Assembly: GCA_023053575.1 (NCBI GenBank)
Contig: JAKZAP010000021.1
Span: 19,654,212 to 19,718,211 of the forward strand
Source of the DNA: Branchinecta lynchi
Lineage: Eukaryota; Arthropoda; Branchiopoda; Anostraca; Branchinectidae
DNA length: 64,000 nucleotides
Direction of reading: 5' to 3'
Shown here: positions 1-11,500 of the stretch, in pieces
How the letters are laid out: every line of letters starts with the position of its first letter
Numbering within the stretch: position 1 is the first letter of the stretch
Made by a program: the position numbers and the translations under genes
The notes under the pieces: generated by a model
Databases searched by the model: none
What the model was told of the DNA's origin: nothing
Seen by the model: only the letters and a program-made list of their open reading frames with translations

Positions 1-1479
1 CTCGAATCCCAGGATTCGTTTTTGAAGTGCTGATGTGAGGTTCCAAGTTTCGGATCCATAAAGTAATATTGAACATTACTGTTGAAGAGGCGTTGTTTCA
101 GTCTCAGCGTGAACCCACTGCTCTTCCAAATCTTGGAGAGTTTTAGTGAACGCGGACCCAGCAATGCTTATTCGAGTGCGGATTTCCAGCTCTGCACTAC
201 CATCTTCACAGATAATGCTTCCAAGGTATTTTAAGTGGTCCACTTGCTCCACCGTACCATTCCCAATAGATATGTGGACGTCTGTAGTGTGTTGATGGAG
301 TTGTTCATCAACTTAGTTTTCTTCGCATTGATTCTTACTCCTATTCCTTCCGCTGTCACCGCAAGCTTAGTGGCATCGTCTTGTATTTCTTCTTTTAATA
401 ATAATAATAATTTATTTTTAACCCACAAATCGTACAAGACAAAAACAGTGGAGTACAAAAGAATATATGAAGACATAATTAGGCAAAACACTACACATAC
501 AAACAAAATCTACTTAAGAATCAAACAGACGAATAAGCCCATGAGAGGGCGACAGACGCGCGTACGCCGTTTCGGACAGTTTTCTGTGGAGAACAGACAA
601 TTTCTCCGTGATATCCGGTAGCGAGTACTTACTAATAATTTTGGAATTTCTTTGCCAAGGAGGGAGAAAAAGAAGAAATTTACAAAAACGAAAATAACAG
701 GATCGCATAGCTTTAATATCCTTTTTCTTTAAAACAGGATAGACACCAGATAAAAAAAGAATAGAATGGTCACAGAAGGAAGAGTATAGTTTGCCAAGAG
801 CTTTCCGATTGTATTTCCCCCTGTTAGCAACAATTTTCGAATAACCCAGTGTGGCAAAGCATGGCAACATCATCGGCAAAGTGGTATAGGGTATAGTTGG
901 TAACATGGTATAGTTGACGACCATCATTCAACTTCACTCCACCACGTAAGGGACATGAACGCATCACAAAGTCTATAATGACAACGAACAGAAAAGGGGA
1001 GAGGATCCATCCCTGTCGTACACCTGACTCAGTAGCGGACCAATTGGTAAGGCCCTCCTCAGACTGAACGGCACACATCTGGTCTTTGTACAGTGCTTCA
1101 ATTAGTACAACCAGTTTATCGGGCATGCCATAATACCGTAGGATTTTCCAAATTGAGGCGCGGTGGACAGAATCAAATGCTGAGAGGGAATCAATGAATA
1201 GCATGATGAGCTCCGTTTCCCATTCTCTAGATTCTTCGATCAACAAGCGCAGCGTGAATATCACATTGGTACATGATCGGCCAGGTATGAAGCCATGCTG
1301 CTCATCTCTTAAGAATTTGTCCATGGATCTCTGTAGACGATTCGAAATTTTCGGGCAAAGAATCTTGCTTCCAACTGACTGAAGAGTTATGACTCTCCAA
1401 TTGTCACATGAGTGCCGGCTACCTTTCTTGAATAGTTTCTCGATCACACCTTTCTGCCAATCGGTTGTATCAGATACAC
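1..1479 (-). mobile_element. Non-LTR retrotransposon fragment (reverse transcriptase), split by a second element
   Basis: Read on the - strand, 1479-838 encodes a reverse transcriptase piece: an opening WQKGVIEKLFKKGSRHSCDN, the motif-A region FIDSLSAFDSVHR, motif B SGVRQGWILSPF and motif C FADDVAML. The same protein resumes at about 394-1 (TKLAVTAEGIGVRINAKKTK, then the connection region in shifted frames). 837-395 is a different retrotransposon end. Several stops and frame shifts make it dead. The class is not certain; the endonuclease domain is missing. Confidence 0.8.
395..837 (-). mobile_element. 3' end of a non-LTR retrotransposon nested in the older one
   Basis: The - strand frame reads KIVANRGKYNRKALGKLYSS and goes on to a CYFRFCKFLLFLPP segment, close to the frames at 14140-14520 and 31600-31872. 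The 3' end is an (AAT)n run at 395-415. It interrupts the host reverse transcriptase just after its catalytic FADD motif. Too short to encode a working protein. Confidence 0.7.
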
Positions 1480-1536
1480 CACGGTAATTGCGACGGCTTT
1501 AAACCGTGGTATGGTATCTGCAAAAACGCAACTATT
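1480..1536. repeat. Small inverted-repeat element remnant
   Basis: An ATTGCGACGG end and a GCAAAAACGCAACT-ATT end flank about 50 bp. The right end, including ATT, is shared with 35780-35803 and with the complete 415-bp element at 58339-58753. It abuts the truncated 5' end of the retrotransposon below it. Confidence 0.4.
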
Positions 1537-2441
1537 GAGTCCAGGCAAAAAAAAAATGCAATGCAGAAGAATCTCTACCCTTTCAACGACCCAACCAAAC
1601 AGCAAAAACAGCAGCCATGTCCAGAATGAGATCACAGGACCAGCTTTAACTCCAACCAATTTTCAAAGAAAGTTCGCAAAATCGGATATTTAAAGAAGAA
1701 TCTTTAATTGTTTTTCACAATGTTTCACAAGTTCATTTTCGAGCTTGAGCCTGAAGAGGACCCTTGCCAAGAAGGGCCGAACTATAGCTCTAATAAAATT
1801 TAGCTGACTGATCCGTTTGCGCGTCAAATAACATGGTATCTGCTGGTCAGATGAACAAGGTTAGTGAATGTAACCACTGACTTTACACTGACAATCATAC
1901 AAGACAAGTCAATGAATGTAATCACTGATTTTTGACACAAATTGTTATTTGTGACATCTCCAGCCTGTACGGAAGTTGCGGAAATTCCCGTACGGATATT
2001 ACGGAAATTTCATGGGCCGAAATTCCAGTCGATCCGAGGAAGACACTAACGTGAAATCGAGTTGAAATCTGTACCACTCTGTCTAGGCCGATTTCAGACC
2101 GGAAATATCCGCACGGACCCCGCAAAAAAAAAGGATTTCTTGTGTCAATGGCTCTTGAAGCCATAATGCAACAACAAATTAAGAGATCTAATTCTTCATG
2201 CCAAATGGAATCTGAAATCCGTGGTTCCTAGCTGATACTAGGTTTCTGAATAGCCACTCCCATTTGACAGTTTTAAAAGCAAAAAACAAAAACAATGCTG
2301 TAGGCCACTAGAAAACTAGACTAGAAGCCATCATCGTTGGTTCGACAAGGATATATGGAGCCATCGGTGCGAGGTAGGAACACACTCACAGAGTTCGCAG
2401 AGTGACTTTTCAGTTTGGACACCGGACTTCCTTTTTTTCAG
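1537..2441. other. HGS intron DNA, mostly unassigned
   Basis: Contains a copy (1743-1826) of the small repeat described at 4987-5069, and loosely palindromic CGTACGGA/TCCGCACGG words at 1950-2130. No exon with the missing FYVE or VHS codons was seen. Confidence 0.5.
1743..1826 (+). repeat. Short hammerhead-like repeat, copy 1
   Basis: CTGAAGA at 1751-1757, then a stem CCCTT/AAGGG, then GAAC, then a tail with TTTAGCTGAC and ATCCGTTTG. It is about 90% the same as 4987-5069. The last base of the GAAA box is changed to C. No flanking direct repeat was recognised. Confidence 0.6.
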
Positions 2442-2565
2442 CACCACTGTCGTGCCTGTGGCCAAGTCTTCTGTGGGAAGTGTTCGTCGAAGGCGTGCGT
2501 ACTTCCCAAGTTCGGGATAGAAAAAGAGGTTCGAGTCTGTGACGCCTGCTGGGATAAACATAACG
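2442..2565 (+). CDS. HGS: HGS exon: second half of the FYVE zinc finger
   Basis: A polypyrimidine tract and CAG end at 2441; the donor GTAAGT starts at 2566. The exon starts in phase 0 and ends in phase 1. It encodes the HHCRACG signature, which is the basic PI3P-binding motif of FYVE fingers. It then gives the CGKC pair, the conserved [12 protein letters not shown] block and a CDAC pair. Six of the eight zinc-ligand cysteines are visible; the first CxxC must be in an upstream exon that I could not find in 1-2441. Nearly identical to animal Hrs over the whole exon. Confidence 0.95.
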
Positions 2566-5500
2566 GTAAGTGCGATTCTCCTTTCCTTTGTCAGTCCATT
2601 TCCATGTGTCAACTACTATGAGCGTGTTCCACCGTACTTACCGTAGTTACTACACATGACGTCACGAATTCTGGCTTTTTGTCGTCAAGGCTCGAACGCT
2701 TATTTCTGTTTTCACCAAAATATTGTGCCACCGACTAATCAAGTCAATCTCATCACAGCGATTCGTTGTTACGCTTATTACGCTCCCGAGTGTGGTAGTA
2801 GTTGCGTTTTTGGTGGAAGTTTGAAGTTACCTTCAAACTCAAAGGTCTCTATTTAAATACCGTTTCCTTCAAACTCTGACCGTCGAACTTCGTGAGCTAG
2901 GAAGTTGGAAGTTTGCACTACTAGTTAAGCACACTGATTAAGCAAATGGTGAACTTCGACGGCGTTCGAAAACGGAAATATAAGCAACCGGCTAAGCGAA
3001 CGGCGAACAAAACTTCGATCAAAAACGCAGCTAGTGACTATTAGCTACTGGAGAAGGTTACAACGGTCAGAGTAGTAACTTTATACGAGGCTGGAACGAA
3101 AATAGGTAGTTACTATTGTTAGAAGGGTGGAACACGCTCTGTATACAGGCACAGATTTGGTAAGGCACTGGGGGTTCCAGGAAGCGTAGATTGTGGGGGA
3201 CCTCCCACTAAACACGCGCAAATAAGAAAAGTACCATAGTCATCTAGTAGAGGTATGCTTATTTGAACACCAATCTCAGTTTTTGTCATTCTTGGTTTAG
3301 TTTGTTGTTTATAAAACAGTCAAATGGAAAAGAAAAATAACAAGCTCGATATGAGCGAACAGTTAACTATTTAAGCGATCTTTTTGACACCAGAGTAAAA
3401 TGAAAAACTGTGCTTAAGTGCATTCCTCGAATTTTCCGGTTGTTGGTTTACACGATCTAGCAGCGAGTTAACGGAATTTCGAGAGTTGTCTGTTGGTTTG
3501 AACGTCATCTAACAGTGAAAAATAAAATTCCTCTAAAGCTTCTGAGCGGCGTTTTCAGTTTCGTACCAACAGGAGTCGTTAATTTACCGCCAGAACACCT
3601 AACAGAAGAAACTGCAGAAATCAGTGGCATATTATTTTAAGATTTGGGAGACTACTCTGTAAAAGGTACCTCCGAGTAACGATTAAAGTTAAATGCAGTA
3701 TTTGCTACTGGTATTATTTTCATCTCTATGGAGATACTATTAACAGTGTAGATACACTGATCTTTCACAAGTATTTTTTAGTATGAATTTCCTGGTATGG
3801 GTTTACGTGTTTTAACAGAAGAAAGCCTAACAGAAGAAACTGGAGAAATCAGGGGCATATGATTTGAAGAATTGAAACTAGATACGAAACTAGATACTAA
3901 ATAAGCATTTCTCGCAAGTATTTTAGTATGAGTTTCCTGGTACTGGTTTCAGTGTTTTCGTCGTTCACCATTCACTGTTATACGTGTCGTTCAAATTGGA
4001 ATATCTCTCTGTACCCGAACCTAACCCACAAATGTGTTTTTTCGATGGTCTGGATGAAATATTAAATTTTTGGGATCCCATCGAAACCTTTGGTCTTGTT
4101 AGGCATGGAGACGGTACTAACTTCCATGAAAGAACTTACTACGAACTTTGTCTGTCTGCCGGATTATTCACGATCTTGTAATCCTTTATATATCTGTTTA
4201 AATAAATCTGAATGTCGTGCCCATCAGTGGCCATCAGAACGATTGTCTTTCTTGCGATTTGCAGAAGGTACTAACCCCTCGCGCTCTCCGTCGTGGCTCA
4301 TTACAGTTATTGTTATATTATTATTTTAGTTATGTCGAGGTCGGGTTGACAATTCAGAGAGCGTGTTCGACCCGTCTAACAATAGTAACTATTAGTTACT
4401 ATTTTAGTTCCAACATCGTAAACTAATAGTAACTAATTTCCTTACCCGGCTCGGGAGCGTAGTAAGCGTGGTAACTACGTATCTCTGTAACGTGATTGGT
4501 TGGATTCGCGGGTGGCTTGATATCCTGCTGGAAAATAGAAAAATCGCTCCAGCCTTGGTGGCAAAAAGCCAGAATTCGTGGCGTCATGCGCAGTAACTAC
4601 GGTAAGTAGGGTGGAACACGCTCAGAGTAATTCGGTATTGACTAATCTTTTGCGATTATCTACGACCCGTGACGTTTTCATGATGTCATGAAAGAAATAG
4701 GAAAATTCGGTTAAATTAATGTTGCAGAATATATATTTGTATCTATATATATAGAGCCAAGCGGGTTGCGAGGCGCCGGACGCGTTTACACTTATAAACC
4801 GTTCTAGGGACAATCAGTTCTGTCAGTAAATAATAATAATAATAATAACAACATTTATTTCCTGAATAGATCATATAATTACTCGCTAGCGTCGGATAGT
4901 CACACAACTATTAACACGGCTAAAACTTAATAATCACTTCTCAATAATGACCTTAAAATATTTATATATATATACAATTAATAACGTGTTGAAGAGGACC
5001 CTTGCCAAGAAGGGCCGAAATAGAGCTCGAATAAAATGTAGCTGACTTATCCGTTTTGCACCGTCGAATAATTAATAACGAATATATCACAGTTCAGAAT
5101 TAAAGTAGTTAACGAAATATGGTACAAATGACGAAAGATACCGGTCAGTAGAGTGGATATCTGGTAACAAATGGAAAATATAAGGCGTATTCTCGCCGTT
5201 CCCCGAGGACTCCTCGGGGAATCGAAGGGAACGGCGAGAATAGAGGGAGTCACTCCACGCGGACTCCGCGTACCGAAACAGCGAGAACACGGGGACTGCT
5301 TCTAAAATGGATTTTGCTCGAAAAAAAATATGCTGTTGACGAAATTAGTCTGGATCCGCTTTATTATTGGTTTTGTTTATTCTGATTGCTTTTAATTAAT
5401 TTTATATTGCACTAAACCAGCGAAAACTGATTCCCCTCCGAGTCTGAAAGGGAGTCCTTTCTGATGATGGTAATGATAATCGGAGCATTCCCCGTCCGTG

Positions 5501-8500
5501 GGTGACTCGCGAGAATACGGGGAGTGAGTCCCCGGGACAAACAAAAACGCGGGGACTCCTTAAGTGGAGTCCTCGGGGAACGGCGAGAATACGCCTATAG
5601 ACTTCTCGTGTGACGTCACGACCCGTAGATAATTGGCTAAAGTTTAGTAATCACCAGTAATTCATTTTGATTTGTTTTAGTCGCGGATCGGCAAGCCATC
5701 TTGATCTTTGGCCCCGGGGTCGTTTATAAATATGTTGTATTCGCAACTTAGTGTTTTATGTTCGTCGCCTTGTTAATAAACTGGGATGATTTTGCGACCC
5801 TTGACCAACTAAGGGACATAAACCTTATGCTGAACACTTTTTCTTCTAAAATTGTCAGAAGTCACGTTCAGTTTTGTTGAAGACCGAATCAGTAATGTAT
5901 ATTCCAGTTGTTTTCCAGGAAACTTGGAGTTGTTCCACAGGCGTATTGTATGTAAGCATTTTCCGACGGAACATTCGACGCTATGGTCGTTACCGACGAA
6001 ACTTGAGCAGGAAAAAACTTGGCCTTTTGGTTGACCTTCCATCCTATTTATGAAAGTAATACTTTCGACGATCCAAGGGCATTCATTCATTTGTCCGGTG
6101 GACTTACTTGTGACATTCTGGCGTCTTCCCGCAGGTCCGAAATGCTATGACTGATAACACAAGAAATTAGAAGAAAAACAGACTGAAAATAAAGTGTTCA
6201 GTAATGTTTAGGCTACATACTAACAGCATCGCCTGAATAACTCAGGTAAGGGCATGCATCACCCAGTTTTTGAACAAAACCCATCAGTAGGCATTCCCGA
6301 TGTTCCCGTTGTCTTGTGGTCTTGGAGTTCCCAGGAAGTGACTCCCTCTATCCTCGTGGCTTCGCTCGACTTCCCATGGAGTCGCCGGGGAAGGGTAGGA
6401 GTACACCTTAAGGTTCTAACCGAGTTCTGGACATCGTCAATCTTCTCAGGGCCGAAATTGCCGATAAAATATTTTTTTTTGGCAGGCGACTCATCGTCCT
6501 CGGACAGTGGAGATTCTCCAGACCACACCCCGCGTGCTGCCCGTTCAACTGCAGCAGTGAAGTCCCCGGGTGCAGCTGTCTCTAGCGCTCCTAAAACCGG
6601 GAAGTCTGAAGAAGAATTAAAAGAAGAAGAGGATTTACTCTTAGCAATGGCTCTTTCAAAGTCAGAGGCTGAGGAGAAGGAAAAAATGGTAAGTGACCCT
6701 CCCAATTTACTACGCCGGTTACTTGACCCTTACTGCATGCATCAAATGGATGTGCCAGCTAAGTTTTATTATAATGTATGTAATTTACTTTATTCCCTTA
6801 ACAGGGCGTCGCTATGGGGTACATGCTAGCATTGGATCATCATTCGCACATATTACAGATGACACAATTACATAAATAAAATTTTGTCTATACGTACAAC
6901 TTAACTGGAATTGAAATATTGGGTGAAATAGGGTACACAAATTTCAGGTAACGATCTGTTGAGTTTATGGGTGGTCTTACTAGTCTCTCGGAAGCAGCGT
7001 CCCTCTGTCTTTGTCGCGTATTTCGCCTGCTACTTGATATGGTCTCAAAGTCAGGTAAAATGGCACGAGACGCATGTAATGCCAGACATAGCTCCCAAAC
7101 GCTATTTTCAGCTGATGCCGTCTTTCAGCAAGAGTTGGCAGGACAGGCCGTCCTCGTAAGAAAGATAACCGGGGCCGAGCATAATCTTAACAACCCTTTT
7201 CTGGATGACTTCGGGTCTGTTGTTGTTGGTTCGGGTTTACGCGTTCGACCGAAGGGTTATAGGCGTTCGTATCACTCGTTCTTGCAGAGCTTTATATTTA
7301 CTACCTTGCTTGGGTATCACTCCAATATTTTCACTGATTTCGTCTTATGTATATCACTTGTCTTGCTGGTGGGTTTGGGTTGTGTTGCTGTGGCAGATAC
7401 CTGTGTCATAAAAACGAATATAATAATAAACGGCTTCGAGTCTTTCAGTCTTTGCATCATCCTGGCAAGCTAGCAAACCGAAACCTGTGATCACAAGAGG
7501 ATTTGCAGGGTGATGATCACACTGCTAGACTGAGCCTGAAGAGGACCCTTTCCAGGAAGGTCGGAAGTATCACAGGGATAAAATTTAGCTGACGTATCCG
7601 TTTAGCGTAGTCGAGTAAGGTTGTTGGTAGATCAGAACACCATCGTGACATCCTACCCGAATTCTCCCCCCTCCCGAACTATCGAACACGGCGTGCCGAA
7701 AAACTTAAGGGACTCGATCCACTCCTCCAACCACCACCGACAAAATCAAGTCAACGCTACACAAAGTCGTTCGTGCCATATTTCATCCGTCATCACAACC
7801 TGAAAATAGAAGGAAAAGAAGACAATGAAGAGTTTTGACAAAATGTGGATTAATTGTATATATTGAGTGTTTTATTTGTGTATTTCATGACGCGCATAAA
7901 TTGTTGACCTCCCAGGTTATTTTTTTCTTTGTGTAAAGATATTGGGCAAATAAAAATGATTCTGATTCTGATTCTGATTCTGATTCAGCTTGACTGGAGA
8001 GCCAAGCTTTCTTTTTTTTTTTTAGCTTTGGCTACTCGACCCACATAGTAAACCTATCACCTTCGTCATGAACTATCAGTGAATAATGAGTAAAGTGCTC
8101 TAGTATAGAGTAAGTGGCTCAGTTAGTTTTCGATACCATTTTGTAAACACGTCGTCCTTCCTGATATTTGGAATGTCTTCTTTCATTTACAAGTTAGCAC
8201 ACCCTCGAAGCTCCGCTTTTATTGTGCTATGAATAATTTATTTTTATTTTCAATAAAACTGTATCCAGGGCGTCGCTATGGGGGGGGCCCCACCCCACCC
8301 CCTCTCAAAGAAAGAAATAAGCTAAAATGGGCGCTCGCAGAGCGCCCGACCACACGAATTTAGCTAAAACAGGCGCTCACCCAGAAAAGCTCAATGGGGG
8401 GGGGGGGGGGCTCGGAGCACGATCTATTGTGTACAAATATCTATCTACTCAAGTAAAAATCAGGCTGATTTTGCTTGTGACGTACATTTCCTATAATTTG

Positions 8501-11500
8501 TTAGTTTCATGCAAAGATCCTTTGTATTTTAGTAGAAAAGTATTTAATGGTAAGAATTCATCTCCAGTCCGACGTTTAAAAATAAATCGGCTTCGTGAGC
8601 AATGAGAGAAGATTTAATGACGGGTCGGATTATTCCAACAAATTATTGGATTTTTATTTTTTGTTTGAACCCTAAATTCAGAACAAGTCAACTCTATTTC
8701 AATTTTTTTTCTTGATCAGTACTTCTTTATTGGAATGGCTCGAACTGAAGCACATTATCCAACTTCCAGCTAAATGTCTCACCTTTTTCTGGATTCCTCG
8801 TGAACAGAGACAGATGTGCAGATCCTGTAAGTGGCCCTTACCTTCATTTGGGATCCAAAAAAGCGGTCTGATCATAGAGGATTCCACAGAATTTGCCTGC
8901 GGCGCCTTTCGTAGTAGGCTCTATTTACTGGAAAGTTGCGTCATTTCATTCGGGTTTTAGGCTTAAAATTTCGGGGTTTGGGCCATATTAAAAGCTATAT
9001 AGATTTTGTTGCGGGGCGTTTGCCCGAAGAAAGGCATAGCCTACTTTAAAAATTTTCCGGACATCTGCCAGTCGTATATTTTAAGATACTCACCTCCCAC
9101 GCCCAAGCCCTTCAAACAGCTTCTGCGCTCGTAGATACAACTAGGCTTCTAATTTCCAGTCTTCAACGCTTGCAGTTATCACGAGTTTTATTATCACGTA
9201 TGAGACGAAAAGCTGAAACTGGCGGCAGGGCGCCGGTGGGCGCCCTGCTACCCCCCTTGAGTTTTCACTAGCGACGCCCCATAGCCTACTACTACTTTCA
9301 TTATCTGTCTGGTTCGAAATGAGTTCTTATTTCCAGATGCTCGGCTTTTGAGAAGCAGAGGTTGAGGGTAATTAGTAGTGTAGTATATAAAGTGGCTTCT
9401 AGCTCAAACCCATCGCAATAAAATAAACCCTTATTTTTCATCCTTATTTTTATTAAATTTAACAATTTTAACATACTTTCGTATCAGATTAACCCCCTTT
9501 CATAGATATTTTTCTTGAAAGGGGGTTAATATGTTAAAATTGTTAAATTTAATGTAAATAGGGGTTTATTTTATTTGGCTGGGTTTGACTGTAATTGGAT
9601 CAAGAAGTCCAAGTTTTGATAAGGGCTTTAATGACTGGTTGATTTTTATTGATCGTTTTTACCTTCGGCCAAGTGCCATATAGCGGTCGCAATTTCTGTC
9701 CGTCCGTCGGTCTGTCGGTCTGTCCAGGTTTTGCTAGTTCGGGCACTTCCACATAAGCTAGGATGATAAAACTTGGCAGGCATATCAGGGACCCCAAATG
9801 ATTAAGTTGGAAATAGTCACTTCCCCGATCCGAGCACCGTGGGGGGAGTGGAGGGAGGGGGAATCCGGAATCTTGAGGTATTTTTAACTTTTGAACGGGT
9901 GATCGGATCTCGATGAAACTTGATATTTGGAACGACCTCATGCCTCAGACGACCCACTTAAAATCCGGACCGGATCCGGTGACTTTTGGGGGGAGCTGGA
10001 GGGGGCAACCGGAAATCTTGGGAAACGCTATGAGTGGAGGGATCGAGATGAAACTTGGTGGGAAGACACCTAGCAAACACTAGATACATCGTTGACATAA
10101 CCGAGCCGATTCGGGCACTGTGGGGGGGAGTGGAGGGAGGGGGAATCCGGAATCTTGAGGTATTTATAACTTTTGAACGGGTGATCTGATCTCGATGGAA
10201 CTTGATATTTGGAAAGACCTCATGCCTCAGACGACCTACTTAAAATCCGGACCGGATCCGGTGACTTTTGGGGGGAGCTGGAGGGGGCAACCGGAAATCT
10301 TGGGAAACGCTATGAGTGGAGGGATCGAGATGAAACTTGGTGGGAAGACACCTAGCAAACACTAGATACATCATTGACATAACCGAGCCGATTCGGGTAC
10401 TGTGGGGGGAGTAGAGGGAGGGGGAATCCGGAATCTTGAGGTATTTATAACTTTTGAACGGGTGATCGGATCTCGATGGAACTTGATATTTGGAAAGACC
10501 TCATCCCTCAGACGACCCACTTAAAATCTGGACCGGATCCGGTGACTTTTGGGGGGAGCTGGAGGGGGCAACCGGAAATCTTGGGAAACGCTATGAGTGG
10601 AGGGATCGAGATGAAACTTGGTGGGAAGACACCTAGCAAACACTAGATACATCGTTGACATAACCGAGCCGATTCGGGCACTGTGGGGGGAGTAGAGGGA
10701 GGGGGAATCCGGAATCTTGAGGTATTTATAACTTTTGAACGGGGGATCGGATCTCGATGGAACTTGATATTTGGAAAGACCTCATCCCTCAGACGATCCA
10801 CTTAAAATCTGGACCGGATCCGGTGACTTTTGGGGGAGCTGGAGGGGGCAACCGGAAATCTTGGGAAACGCTATGAGTGGAGGGATCGAGATGAAACTTG
10901 GTGGGAAGACACCTAGCAAACACTAGATACATCATTGACATAACCGAGCCGATTCGGGTACTGTGGGGGGAGTAGAGGGAGGGGGAATCCGGAATCTTGA
11001 GGTATTTATAACTTTTGAACGGGTGATCGGATCTCGATGGAACTTGATATTTGGAAAGACCTCATCCCTCAGACGACCCACTTAAAATCTGGACCGGATC
11101 CGGTGACTTTTGGGGGAGCTGGAGGGGGCAACCGGAAATCTTTGGAAACGCTATGAGTGGAGGGATCGAGATGAAGCTTGGTGGGAAGACACCTAGCAAA
11201 CACTAGATACATCATTGACATAACCGAGCCGATTCGGGCACTGTCGGGGGAGTGGAGGGAGGGGGAATCCGGAATCTTGAGGTATTTATAACTTTTGAAC
11301 GGGTGACCGGATCTCGATGAAACTTGATATTTGGAAAGACCTCATGCCTCAGACGACCCACTTAAAATCCGGACCGGATCCGGTGACTTTTGGGGGGAGC
11401 TGGAGGGGAGAACCGGAAATATTGGAAAACGCTATGAGTGGAGGGATCGAGATGAAAATTGGTGGGAAGACACCTAGCAAACACTAGATATATCATTGAC

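Noticed and set aside
6967..7473. 168-codon + strand frame as a membrane protein gene
   Set aside because: Hydrophobic stretches but no family match, no conserved motif and two overlapping frames of similar length; looks like chance in an intron.
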